DNA from: Faecalibacterium prausnitzii
GTDB lineage: Bacteria; Bacillota; Clostridia; Oscillospirales; Ruminococcaceae
Direction: 5' to 3'
DNA length: 64,000 nt
NCBI GenBank assembly: GCA_004558805.1
Contig: SFDE01000005.1
Location: 43,630 to 107,629, forward strand
This document shows positions 16,582-26,326 of the stretch, one piece after another. Made by a program: the position numbers and the translations under genes. The notes under the pieces are model-generated. The model did no database searches and had not been told where the DNA came from. It was given only the letters and a program-made list of their open reading frames with translations. Every line of letters starts with the position of its first letter. Within the stretch, counting starts at the first letter, position 1.

Positions 16582-16627
16582 ACAGCAACGGCGCTGTGGG
16601 TCACCTCCTGACTCGCAGCGCCGTTTT
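16582..16627 (+). promoter_or_regulatory. glnN leader: ANTAR-type hairpin overlapping a terminator
   Basis: ACAGC (16582-16586) and GCTGT (16593-16597) form a 5-bp hairpin with hexaloop AACGGC, having A at loop position 1 and G at position 4, the features known for RNA targets of ANTAR regulators. The same bases form the left arm of a long terminator: AACGGCGCTGTGGGTCA (16587-16603) pairs fully, with G-U pairs, with 16609-16625 around loop CCTCC, followed by TTTTT. The two structures exclude each other, as expected for antitermination. Only one such hairpin is visible, whereas described targets have two. Confidence 0.55.
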
Positions 16628-16726
16628 TGTTAGGACGCTTTCGTGCTTTTGATGCGGCTTTGCGGCGGCTCAAAATGGTAGACGGAAGGGAAAGCAACCT
16701 ATAAGATCAAGTAAGGAGTAGGATTT

Positions 16727-18814
<2,088 letters not shown>

Positions 18815-18897
18815 TATCCTCATAACAGCGTAACCGAACAGCATCCGTAGGCTGCGGAGCAAAAATCGCCATTCTCCTTTTCCTATTTCTTACACCA

Positions 18898-18946
18898 GCC
18901 TGAAGACCTGCTCCCGTATTGAGGGCAGGCCTTTAGGCGTTTTATT
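18898..18946 (+). terminator. Terminator between glnN and glnA
   Basis: GCCTGAAGACCTGCTCCC pairs almost throughout with the segment ending in AGGC, followed by GTTTTATTTT. It ends glnN or attenuates read-through into the glnA-type gene. I looked for a second ANTAR-type hexaloop hairpin here and found none. Confidence 0.8.
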
Positions 18947-19054
18947 TTGAAAGGAAAACCGCCCTCCCCCACGGTGTCCGCCGTGCCGGTTCCTGCAGGA
19001 GCCTTCCGGGGATGGGAAGATCTGCAAGCGTATTCGAGATTCAGGGGGTACTTT

Positions 19055-20374
19055 ATGAGTTATTCCACCCAACAGGACATTCTGGATTTTGTGGAGGACA
19101 ACAACGTCAAATTTGTGCGGTTTGCCTTCTGCGATATCTTTGGCACCCAGAAAAACATCGCCGTGCTGGCGGGAGACCTGCCCAAGGCGCTGGAAGAAGG
19201 AGTCTGCTTTGACGGCAGCTCCATTGCAGGCTTTATGCATGTGGAGGAAAGCGATCTTGTGCTGCGCCCGGACCTGTCCACTGTCACCATCCTGCCCTGG
19301 CGTCCCACGGAGGGACGGGTGATGCAATTCTTCTGCGATGTAGAAAAGCCGGATGGCAACGCCTTTGGCGGCAACTGCCGGGGCTTTCTGCGCAGCGTAA
19401 ACCGCCGGTTCCGGAAGCTGGGGCTCAGCTGCAATGTGGGCACCGAGTGCGAGTTCTACCTTTTTGAAAACGACGACCGGGGTCGCCCCACCCGGATCCC
19501 CATTGACTTTGGCGGATATTTTGACGTGGCTCCGCTGGATGCCGGAGAGAACATCCGCCGGGAGATCTGCCTGACCATGGAGCAGATGGGCATGAGCCCT
19601 CAGCACAGCCACCACGAAAGCGGCAACGGACAGAACGAGATCGACTGTCACTACGCCGGTCCTCTGAAGACCGCCGACCATGTGATGATGTTCAAGCAGA
19701 TCGTCCGTGCCGTTGCCATGCGCAACGGACTCCATGCCAGCTTTCTGCCCAAGCCCCTGCCGGATCAGGCAGGCAGCGGGCTGCACATCAATCTTTCCCT
19801 GTGCATGGACGGCAAGAACCTCTTTGAAGGGGATATCGCCCCGGATAGCATTGCCGGCAGCTTTATGGCAGGCATTCTGGCGCACAGCCGGGAACTTACG
19901 GTGTTCACCGATCCTTTGCCCAACAGCTACCGGCGGTTCGGCTGCGATGAGGCGCCCCGCTATGTGAGCTGGAGCCGCCAGAACCGCAGCCAGCTGGTGC
20001 GGATCCCTCAGGTAAAGGGCGACAACTGCCGCATGGAGCTGCGGAGCCCGGATCCTGCCTGCAACCCCTATCTGGCGATCGGACTGGTGCTTGCTGCCGG
20101 TCTGGACGGCATCGAAAATCGCATGGTGCTGCAGCCCCCGGTGAACCGGAACCTGTTTGACCCTGCCGAGGCTGCGGGGCTTGCCCTGGATCGGCTGCCT
20201 GCTACTCTGGAAGAGGCAGTGCAGGTGGCGCAGGAAAGCGAGTTTTTGCACCGTGTGCTGCCGGAGGGGCTTGCCTCCCGGTATCTTACCGAGGAGCTGA
20301 AGCGCTGCACTGCACTGAAGAGCGCTGCGGACCCCGCCGAGTATGAGCGGCTCCACTATTTCAACGCCATCTGA
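19055..20374 (+). CDS. glnA: Type I glutamine synthetase
   Basis: A 439-residue GSI of the short, Gram-positive length. Landmarks: DGSSIAGFMHVEESDLVLRP (about 55-74), the metal ligands in GTECEFYLF and HHESGNGQNEID, the ATP-site stretch DQAGSGLHINLSL, and NSYRRFGCDEAPRYVSWSRQ with NRSQLVRIP after it. The substrate loop is slightly divergent (FGCDEAP where LVPGYEAP is usual), so it may be a glutamine-synthetase-like enzyme rather than the main housekeeping form. ATG 19055 follows AGGGGGT; in-frame codons upstream are leader. Followed after 39 bases by an ANTAR regulator. Confidence 0.88.
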   Translation: MSYSTQQDILDFVEDNNVKFVRFAFCDIFGTQKNIAVLAGDLPKALEEGVCFDGSSIAGFMHVEESDLVLRPDLSTVTILPWRPTEGRVMQFFCDVEKPDGNAFGGNCRGFLRSVNRRFRKLGLSCNVGTECEFYLFENDDRGRPTRIPIDFGGYFDVAPLDAGENIRREICLTMEQMGMSPQHSHHESGNGQNEIDCHYAGPLKTADHVMMFKQIVRAVAMRNGLHASFLPKPLPDQAGSGLHINLSLCMDGKNLFEGDIAPDSIAGSFMAGILAHSRELTVFTDPLPNSYRRFGCDEAPRYVSWSRQNRSQLVRIPQVKGDNCRMELRSPDPACNPYLAIGLVLAAGLDGIENRMVLQPPVNRNLFDPAEAAGLALDRLPATLEEAVQVAQESEFLHRVLPEGLASRYLTEELKRCTALKSAADPAEYERLHYFNAI

Positions 20375-20413
20375 TCCCTGCCGAAGGGTGTGTAGGAGAA
20401 AGGAGCGTAAGAA

Positions 20414-20992
20414 ATGGGACGTGCTCTGATCGTAAGTGCCGGTGCCAGCTCCAACGAGTATATCTCGGCACGGCTCGTGGAAATGGGTTATTCCCGTCCG
20501 GTGATCATCCCCAGCGGTGCCGAGGCACGGCGGCGAATGACCGAATCGGATTATGAGTTGATCGTGGTCAACTCTCCCCTGCCCGATGAGTTCGGGCATG
20601 AAGTATGTATCAACGCCATGGAAAAAACCGACGCCGGTGTGGTGTTTCTGGTCAAGGCAGCGCAGGCGGAGCAGCTGCTTGCGCCTTTGAACGAGCAGGG
20701 TGTGCTGCTTTTGAGCAAGCCCTTTACCAACACCCTGTTCATGCAGTCCATGCACATGGCAGCGGCAAGCAACCACCGCCTGCAGCGGCTGCGGCAGGAA
20801 AATGCGCACCTGCAGAAAAAACTGGCGCAGGTGCGTCTGGTGAGTCGTGCCAAGTGCTGTCTGGTAGAGCATGAGGGGATGACCGAGACCGAGGCGCACC
20901 GTTATATCGAAAAATGCGCCATGGATACCCGCCGGGACCGCACCGACATAGCGGAAGAGATCCTGGAAGAGTACGAGGATGCGGGTGTATGA
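20414..20992 (+). CDS. ANTAR-domain RNA-binding regulator with degenerate receiver
   Basis: A 192-residue protein: a receiver-like domain (1-115), a helical linker with LQRLRQENAHLQKKLAQVR (about 120-138) and an ANTAR domain (about 140-190) with EGMTETEAHRYIEKCAMDTR and IAEEILEEY. ANTAR domains bind paired hexaloop hairpins and prevent transcription termination. The receiver has Asn53 where the phosphoacceptor Asp should be (LIVVNSPLPDEFG), so it is probably not phosphorylated in the usual way. The gene follows glnA with an AAAGGAG site and is the obvious candidate to act on the glnN leader. Clostridial nitrogen genes are known to use such regulators. Confidence 0.85.
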   Translation: MGRALIVSAGASSNEYISARLVEMGYSRPVIIPSGAEARRRMTESDYELIVVNSPLPDEFGHEVCINAMEKTDAGVVFLVKAAQAEQLLAPLNEQGVLLLSKPFTNTLFMQSMHMAAASNHRLQRLRQENAHLQKKLAQVRLVSRAKCCLVEHEGMTETEAHRYIEKCAMDTRRDRTDIAEEILEEYEDAGV

Positions 20993-21045
20993 AAGAAACC
21001 GGAACAGGCGGCATTTCCCCGCTCTGCCCCGGCAACAGGAAAGCA

Positions 21046-21072
21046 ACGGGAGATCTCTGGGGATCTCCGTTT
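21046..21072 (+). terminator. Hairpin between the ANTAR gene and pyrG
   Basis: ACGGGAGATC pairs with GATCTCCGT with one bulged G, around a hexaloop TCTGGG, followed by only TTT. A weak terminator for the glnA-ANTAR transcript is likely. The loop lacks A at position 1, so it is not an ANTAR-type target. Confidence 0.5.
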
Positions 21073-21131
21073 GGAAACAGGAAATTATCTTGGAAAGGGT
21101 ATAATAGAAACAAATCGAGGAGTGTATTTTT

Positions 21132-22760
21132 ATGGCAAAGTTTATTTTTGTGACCGGCGGCGTGGTCTCCGGTCTGGGCAAGGGCATCACCGCTGCATCT
21201 CTGGGACGGCTGCTGAAATGCCGGGGACTGAAGGTGGCAAGCCAGAAGCTTGACCCCTACGTCAATGTGGACCCGGGCACCATGAGCCCCCTGCAGCACG
21301 GCGAGGTGTTTGTCACCGACGATGGCACCGAGACCGATCTGGATCTGGGACATTACGAGCGTTTTATCGACGAAAACCTGAACAAGTACTCCAACCTGAC
21401 CACCGGCAAGGTGTACTGGAACGTGCTGAACAAGGAGCGGCAGGGTGCCTATCTGGGACAGACCGTGCAGATCATCCCCCACATCACCAACGAGATCAAG
21501 AGCTACATTTATAATCTTGCCTCCTCCACTGAGGCGGATGTGGTCATTACCGAGATCGGCGGCACCACCGGCGACATTGAGAGCCAGCCTTTTCTGGAGG
21601 CGATCCGTCAGGTAGGTCTGGAGCAGGGACGGGACAACTGCTGCTTTATCCATGTGGTGCTGGTGCCCTACATCTCCGGCTCCGACGAGTATAAATCCAA
21701 GCCTGCCCAGCACTCGGTAAAAGAACTGCAGGGCATGGGCGTCAACCCCGACATCATCATCCTCCGTGCCGACGGCAGCGTAGGCAGCGACATCCGCCGG
21801 AAGATCAGCACCTTCTGTAATGTCAAGCCGGAGTGCGTCATTGAGAACCTGACCATGCCCAGCCTGTACCAGTGCCCCCTGATGCTGCACACCGGCGGTC
21901 TGGATGAGGTGGTGGTGCAGAAGCTGAAGCTGGATGTGCCGGAAGCGGACCTGACCGAGTGGAAACAGGTGGTGTCCCGTATTGCCACCCGCAGCAAGAC
22001 CTGCACCATTGCGCTGGTGGGCAAGTATGTAAAGCTCCACGATGCCTACCTGTCGGTGATGGAGAGCCTGTACCACGCCGGGTTTGAAAACGACAGTCAG
22101 GTGGAGATCAAGTGGGTGGAAAGCGAGGACCTGACCGACCAGACAGCCTGCAAAGAGGCGTTCTCCGATGTGGACGGCATCATCGTCCCCGGCGGCTTTG
22201 GCGACCGGGGCATTGAGGGCATGATCCAGGCGGCACAGTACGCCCGGGAAAACCGGGTGCCCTACTTTGGCATCTGCCTTGGTATGCAGATCATGGTCAT
22301 GGAGTTTGCCCGGGGGGTGCTGGGCTACGCCGATGCCAACTCCAGCGAGTTTACTCCCGACGGTGCCCACAACGTCATTGCGCTGATGGCAGACCAGCAG
22401 GGCAACATCCCCAAGGGCGGCACCATGCGTCTGGGCAAGTACCCCTGCAAGGTAATGCCCGACACCAAAATGGCGGAGTGCTACGGCGAAAGCCAGATCT
22501 GGGAGCGTCACCGCCACCGTTACGAATTCAACAACGCCTTCCGTCAGGAGATGCAGGATGCCGGACTGGTGATCTCCGGCACCAGCCCCGACGGGCATCT
22601 GGTGGAAACGGTGGAACTGCCCGGGCGGGACTTCCATCTGGGTGCACAGTTCCATCCGGAATTCAAGAGCCGCCCCAACCGTGCCCATCCCCTGTTCAAG
22701 GCATTCATCGCTGCAGCGCTGAAGTTCCGTGTTCATGCCGAGCGCAGTCTCCATATGTAA
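21132..22760 (+). CDS. pyrG: CTP synthase
   Basis: A 542-residue CTP synthase converting UTP to CTP with glutamine and ATP. The N-terminal synthetase domain starts MAKFIFVTGGVVSGLGKGIT (P-loop) and has DPYVNVDPGTMSPLQHGEVF in two parts and EIGGTTGDIES. The C-terminal GATase domain has VPGGFGDRG, the nucleophile Cys in YFGICLGMQ and the His/Glu in LGAQFHPEFKSRP. Length is normal. A TATAAT at 21100-21105 with a poor -35 may be its promoter; the start follows a CGAGGAG site. It uses glutamine, the product of the neighbouring synthetases. Confidence 0.97.
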   Translation: MAKFIFVTGGVVSGLGKGITAASLGRLLKCRGLKVASQKLDPYVNVDPGTMSPLQHGEVFVTDDGTETDLDLGHYERFIDENLNKYSNLTTGKVYWNVLNKERQGAYLGQTVQIIPHITNEIKSYIYNLASSTEADVVITEIGGTTGDIESQPFLEAIRQVGLEQGRDNCCFIHVVLVPYISGSDEYKSKPAQHSVKELQGMGVNPDIIILRADGSVGSDIRRKISTFCNVKPECVIENLTMPSLYQCPLMLHTGGLDEVVVQKLKLDVPEADLTEWKQVVSRIATRSKTCTIALVGKYVKLHDAYLSVMESLYHAGFENDSQVEIKWVESEDLTDQTACKEAFSDVDGIIVPGGFGDRGIEGMIQAAQYARENRVPYFGICLGMQIMVMEFARGVLGYADANSSEFTPDGAHNVIALMADQQGNIPKGGTMRLGKYPCKVMPDTKMAECYGESQIWERHRHRYEFNNAFRQEMQDAGLVISGTSPDGHLVETVELPGRDFHLGAQFHPEFKSRPNRAHPLFKAFIAAALKFRVHAERSLHM

Positions 22761-22782
22761 CCGGTCCTTCTGACAAAAAAGA

Positions 22783-22826
22783 AACCCTCCGGGAAGCTTC
22801 CCATCAGGAAAGCCCCCGGAGGGTTC
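22783..22826. terminator. Terminator between convergent pyrG and GNAT genes
   Basis: AACCCTCCGGG pairs with CCCGGAGGGTT around an AAGCTTCC-containing loop, followed by CTTCTGTTT on the plus strand and TTTCTTTTTT on the minus strand. It probably works in both directions. Confidence 0.8.
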
Positions 22827-22850
22827 TTCTGTTTGTGGGGCAGCCCTTCT

Positions 22851-23336
22851 TCAGAAGGTCATCCGCATCTGGTGCCACACCACGCCGCCGTGGACCGAAG
22901 CGGAAACGCCTTCGTCCACAAAGCCCAGCGAAGCATAAAAGGGCACCAGCCTATCCTTACAGGTCAGCACCAGACCTTTTCTGCCCTGCACCTTTGCATC
23001 TGTCATTACCCTGCGCATCAGCCTCCGGGCGTAGCCTCTGCGGCGGTACTCCGGGATGGTGTTGACCCCAAAGATCATCTGCCATGCTCCGTCCTCCCGG
23101 TGCATGGCGGCGTTGGTATACATGTCATCGGTCAGGTCCGGCTCATCGGTCACCATACCGTCCACAAAGGCGATCACCCGGTCACCGTCCATCTGCAGCC
23201 AGAAGTGATCCGGGTAATTCTGCAGCCGCTTTTCCAGCTCCTCCCGGCTCGCTGCTTCCGCCGACCGGAAACACACCTTTTCCACTGCCGCTATACTGTC
23301 TAGGTCCTGCATAGTCGCAGTCCGGATCGTCATCAT
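22851..23336 (-). CDS. GNAT family N-acetyltransferase
   Basis: A 161-residue acetyltransferase. It begins MTIRTATMQDLDSIAAVE, typical of GNAT motif C, and contains the acetyl-CoA loop in YRRRGYARRLMRRVM (R/Q-x-x-G-x-G/A pattern) and a C-terminal LVPFYASLGFVDEG. The acceptor cannot be predicted. The start follows GGAGGC with nine bases of spacing. Monocistronic, convergent with pyrG. Confidence 0.88.
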   Translation of the reverse strand: MMTIRTATMQDLDSIAAVEKVCFRSAEAASREELEKRLQNYPDHFWLQMDGDRVIAFVDGMVTDEPDLTDDMYTNAAMHREDGAWQMIFGVNTIPEYRRRGYARRLMRRVMTDAKVQGRKGLVLTCKDRLVPFYASLGFVDEGVSASVHGGVVWHQMRMTF

Positions 23337-23537
23337 TTTTGTAAGCCTCCGTCATTTTTTGCTGTTTTATAGTCTCTGTCTCCTTACTTTACCACGGATA
23401 CCGGACAGAATCAATCCCTCTGCTGCTTTTTCACGGAAATGCTCCCCGCTCCTTTTCCCAAAAGCTCCGGGACCGCATCCGGGCACAATTAAAGTACTAC
23501 TTTTCCGGAATTTTACAGGGAATTTTCCGGAATCACA

Positions 23538-23566
23538 TTGACAGATGCCCCTTATCATGGTAGAAT
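23538..23566 (+). promoter_or_regulatory. Strong sigma-A promoter of the polyamine leader
   Basis: -35 TTGACA (perfect), 17-base spacer, -10 TAGAAT. Expected start near 23573. This is the best promoter match in the window and lies 420 bases before the first codon of the polyamine operon. Confidence 0.85.
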
Positions 23567-23572
23567 ACTGTC

Positions 23573-23820
23573 AATTTTGAGAGACAAAGCGTGTCGGAGT
23601 CTTTTCAAAGCTTTTACCATGGACCGCCCAGCGGGGCTAAGGCCATACGGACAGCCGGGTCCACTGCCGACCGGTGGCGCAAGCTGCCATTATTGATTGA
23701 GTTAGAAGCTCAAATTTTATAAGTTGGTTCCTTTACAACCATGAAATTGCGCCCACGATGCGCAGACTTGTGAAACGGTCAATAAAGAGTAGTAAAAGTG
23801 TAATTGCTATATAGACTCTC
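23573..23820 (+). ncRNA. Structured leader RNA or small RNA of unknown class
   Basis: About 250 non-coding bases with many pairings. Closing helices: GGAGTCT (23596-23602) with AGACTCT (23813-23819), and CTTTTAC (23611-23617) with GTAAAAG (23792-23798). Inside: a 6-bp helix TGGACC/GGTCCA (23620/23663) enclosing GCCC/GGGC and GGC/GCC hairpins, TTGAGTT/AGCTCAA (23697/23713), GGTT/AACC (23726/23740) and TGCGC/GCGCA (23748/23764). GACA/TGTC lies just 5' of the closing helix. It does not show the conserved motifs I know for T-box, SAM, lysine, cobalamin, tmRNA, RNase P or SRP RNAs. Could be a riboswitch or a stand-alone RNA such as 6S. Confidence 0.6.
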
Positions 23821-23858
23821 ATCACCCCGTCTTTCTGGGATCCCGCAGAACAGCTTTT

Positions 23859-23951
23859 CCGGTATGCAGATACCGGGGCTTTGTCTGTGCGTTCCGGTTG
23901 CTTTTAAAGTGCAGGTCTGCACCCTTGTGGTGTTTTTGCCTGCGCTTTTTT
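23859..23951 (+). terminator. Two tandem terminator-like hairpins before the polyamine operon
   Basis: First: CCGGTAT (23859-23865) with ATACCGG (23870-23876), weak U-tract. Second: AAAGTGCAGG (23906-23915) with CCTGCGCTTT (23939-23948), followed by TTTGTTTT, a full intrinsic terminator 38 bases before the decarboxylase start. Its left arm can instead pair as GTGCA/TGCAC (23909-23922), a competing antiterminator. This is the layout of an attenuated operon. Confidence 0.65.
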
Positions 23952-23988
23952 GTTTTGTCTGGGGGAACCGAGGGACGGAGGAGAAAAG

Positions 23989-25455
23989 ATGAACGAGAGC
24001 CATACCCGGTTCCGACTGGATCAGCGCCGTGCTCCCATTTACGAAGCGCTGGAACGGTTCCGACAGATGCGGGTGGTGCCCTTTGACGTGCCCGGACACA
24101 AGCGGGGACGGGGCAACCCGGAGCTGACTGCCTTTCTGGGACAGCAGTGCGTGGGAGTGGACGTAAACAGCATGAAGCCCTTGGACAACCTGTGCCATCC
24201 GGTATCGGTGATCCGGGAGGCGGAGGAGCTTGCTGCCGACGCCTTTGGCGCCGCCCACGCCTTTTTGATGGTAGGCGGCACCACCAGCAGTGTCCAGAGC
24301 ATGGTGCTTACCGTCTGCAAGCGGGGCGATGAGATCATCCTGCCCCGCAATGTGCACCGCAGCGTGCTGAACGCTCTGGTGCTCTGCGGCGCTGTGCCGG
24401 TGTATGTGAACCCGGAGGTGGACAAGCGTCTGGGGATCTCTCTCGGCATGAAGCGAGAGCAGGTAGAAAAGGCGATCAAAGAGCATCCCAACGCCGTAGC
24501 GGTTCTGGTGAACAATCCCACCTACTACGGCATCTGCTCCGACCTGCGTGCCATCGTCAAAATGGCACATGACGCCGGGATGCTCTGCCTTGCCGATGAG
24601 GCACACGGCACCCACTTCTATTTCGGCGGCGGGCTGCCGGTGTCTGCCATGGCGGCAGGAGCGGATATGGCATCGGTCTCCATGCACAAAAGCGGCGGCA
24701 GCCTTACCCAGTCCAGTCTGCTGCTCATCGGACCCAATGTACACCCGGGCTATGTACGGCAGATCATCAACCTGACCCAGACCACCTCCGGCAGCTACCT
24801 GCTTATGTCCAGTCTGGACATCTCCCGCCGGAATCTTGCCTTGCGGGGTCGGCAGGTGTTCCATCAGGTGGCGGACATCGCCGAGTACGCCCGGGAGGAG
24901 ATCAACGCTGTGGGCGGCTACTACGCCTTTGGCAAGGAGCTGTGCAACGGCAACTCGGTATTTGACTTTGACACCACCAAGCTCAGCGTCCACACCCTGG
25001 ATATCGGTCTTGCCGGCATTGAGGTCTACGATATCCTGCGGGACGAGTACGATATTCAGATCGAGTTTGGTGACATCGGCAACATCCTTGCCTATCTGTC
25101 CATCGGCGACCGTCCTCAGGAAGTGGAGCGTCTGGTCAGTGCTCTTGCCGAGATCAAGCGTCGGTACCGCACCGACGGTTCCGGACTGCTGAGTCAGGAA
25201 TACATCGACCCGGTGGTGGCGACAAGCCCTCAGGAGGCATTTTACGCTCCCAAGAAGAGCCTGCCGCTGCGGGAGACCGAGGGCATGGTCTGCAGCGAGT
25301 TTGTCATGTGCTATCCCCCGGGCATTCCCATCCTTGCCCCCGGCGAGCGGATCACCAAGGAGATCCTGAACTACATCGAGTACGCCAAGGCAAAGGGCTG
25401 CAGCATGACCGGTCCCGAAGACCCGGACATCCTGCACCTGAACGTTCTGGCATAA
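23989..25455 (+). CDS. speA: Arginine/lysine/ornithine decarboxylase, probable arginine decarboxylase
   Basis: A 488-residue fold-I PLP decarboxylase. It has VPGHKRGRG near residue 35, the PLP-contacting Asp203 in LADEAHGTH and the PLP lysine Lys234 in SMHKSGGSLTQSSLL. Length matches the biosynthetic Bacillus-type SpeA (about 490). The presence of speB in the same operon favours arginine as substrate (agmatine, then putrescine); lysine decarboxylase is the alternative. Start chosen at ATG 23989 after GGAGGAG. First gene of a five-gene operon, downstream of an attenuator-like leader. Confidence 0.85.
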   Translation: MNESHTRFRLDQRRAPIYEALERFRQMRVVPFDVPGHKRGRGNPELTAFLGQQCVGVDVNSMKPLDNLCHPVSVIREAEELAADAFGAAHAFLMVGGTTSSVQSMVLTVCKRGDEIILPRNVHRSVLNALVLCGAVPVYVNPEVDKRLGISLGMKREQVEKAIKEHPNAVAVLVNNPTYYGICSDLRAIVKMAHDAGMLCLADEAHGTHFYFGGGLPVSAMAAGADMASVSMHKSGGSLTQSSLLLIGPNVHPGYVRQIINLTQTTSGSYLLMSSLDISRRNLALRGRQVFHQVADIAEYAREEINAVGGYYAFGKELCNGNSVFDFDTTKLSVHTLDIGLAGIEVYDILRDEYDIQIEFGDIGNILAYLSIGDRPQEVERLVSALAEIKRRYRTDGSGLLSQEYIDPVVATSPQEAFYAPKKSLPLRETEGMVCSEFVMCYPPGIPILAPGERITKEILNYIEYAKAKGCSMTGPEDPDILHLNVLA

Positions 25456-25468
25456 GGAGGAGTTCCAG

Positions 25469-26326
25469 ATGGAATTTTGGTTTTCGGAATTTCACACCCC
25501 GGACGTGAAACACAGCATCCGGGTGAATAAGCAGCTTTACTCCAAGCAGAGCGATTATCAGCGCATCGACATCTTTGAGACCCCGGAGTTCGGGCGGGTG
25601 CTGACCTTGGACGGCAACGTAATGCTCACCGAGCGGGACGAATTCATCTACGACGAGATGATCACCCACGTGCCCATGGCAGTGCACCAGGAGGCAAAGG
25701 ACATTCTGGTCATCGGTGCCGGCGACGGCGGCGTGGTGCGGGAGCTGACCCGGTACGACCGGGTAGAGCGCATCGACCTGGTGGAGATGGATCCTCAGGT
25801 GGTGGAAGCGTGCCGCGCCTACCTGCCCGGCAACGCCTGCCGCATGGACGACCGCCGGGTCCACATTTACTTTGAGAACGCCCTGAAGTTCATCCGCCGG
25901 TGCGAGGCGGAATACGACCTGATCATCGTGGATTCCTCCGACCCCTTTGGTCCCTCGGAGGGTCTGTTTACCCGGGAGTTCTACGGCAGCTGCTTCAACG
26001 CCCTGAAAGAGGACGGCATCATGGTCAACCAGCAGGGCAGCCCCTTCTACGCCGAGGACGCCAGCGCCATGCAGCGCAGCCACAAGCGCATCGCCTCTAC
26101 CTTCCCCATCAGCCGAGTGTATCAGGCACACATCCCCACCTTTGCGGCGGGCTACTGGCTCTTTGGCTTTGCCAGCAAAAAATATCATCCCATCGATGAT
26201 CTGGATGCGGCGGCATGGAAGACCCTGAATATGCGCACCCGGTACTATACCACCAAGCTCCATGTAGGAGCATTCTATCTGCCGGCATTTCTGGAGGAAA
26301 TGCTGCGAGAAGTGGAGGAACACTGA
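25469..26326 (+). CDS. speE: Spermidine synthase / polyamine aminopropyltransferase
   Basis: A 285-residue SpeE protein. It begins with the SpeE signature MEFWFSEFHTPDVKHSIRV, then QSDYQRIDIFETPEFGRVL, the nucleotide-binding VIGAGDGGVVREL, the catalytic Asp in IIVDSSDPFGPSEGLF and YYTTKLHVGAFYLPAF. It transfers aminopropyl groups from decarboxylated SAM to a diamine. No SAM decarboxylase (speD) is in the window even though an alternative spermidine route lies downstream. 13 bases after speA with a GGAGGAG site; ends overlapping speB. Confidence 0.93.
   Translation: MEFWFSEFHTPDVKHSIRVNKQLYSKQSDYQRIDIFETPEFGRVLTLDGNVMLTERDEFIYDEMITHVPMAVHQEAKDILVIGAGDGGVVRELTRYDRVERIDLVEMDPQVVEACRAYLPGNACRMDDRRVHIYFENALKFIRRCEAEYDLIIVDSSDPFGPSEGLFTREFYGSCFNALKEDGIMVNQQGSPFYAEDASAMQRSHKRIASTFPISRVYQAHIPTFAAGYWLFGFASKKYHPIDDLDAAAWKTLNMRTRYYTTKLHVGAFYLPAFLEEMLREVEEH

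Noticed and set aside
18815..19054. Second ANTAR-type hairpin in the glnA leader
   Set aside because: Candidate stems around 18840-18860 and 18970-18985 have the wrong loop size or lack A1/G4.
20739..22754. 671-codon minus-strand frame opposite pyrG
   Set aside because: Shadow of pyrG; no start signal and no recognisable domain.
23573..23820. Lysine, SAM, cobalamin or T-box riboswitch, tmRNA, RNase P or SRP RNA
   Set aside because: The conserved sequence motifs of these classes, as far as I remember them, are absent. 6S RNA could not be excluded by eye.
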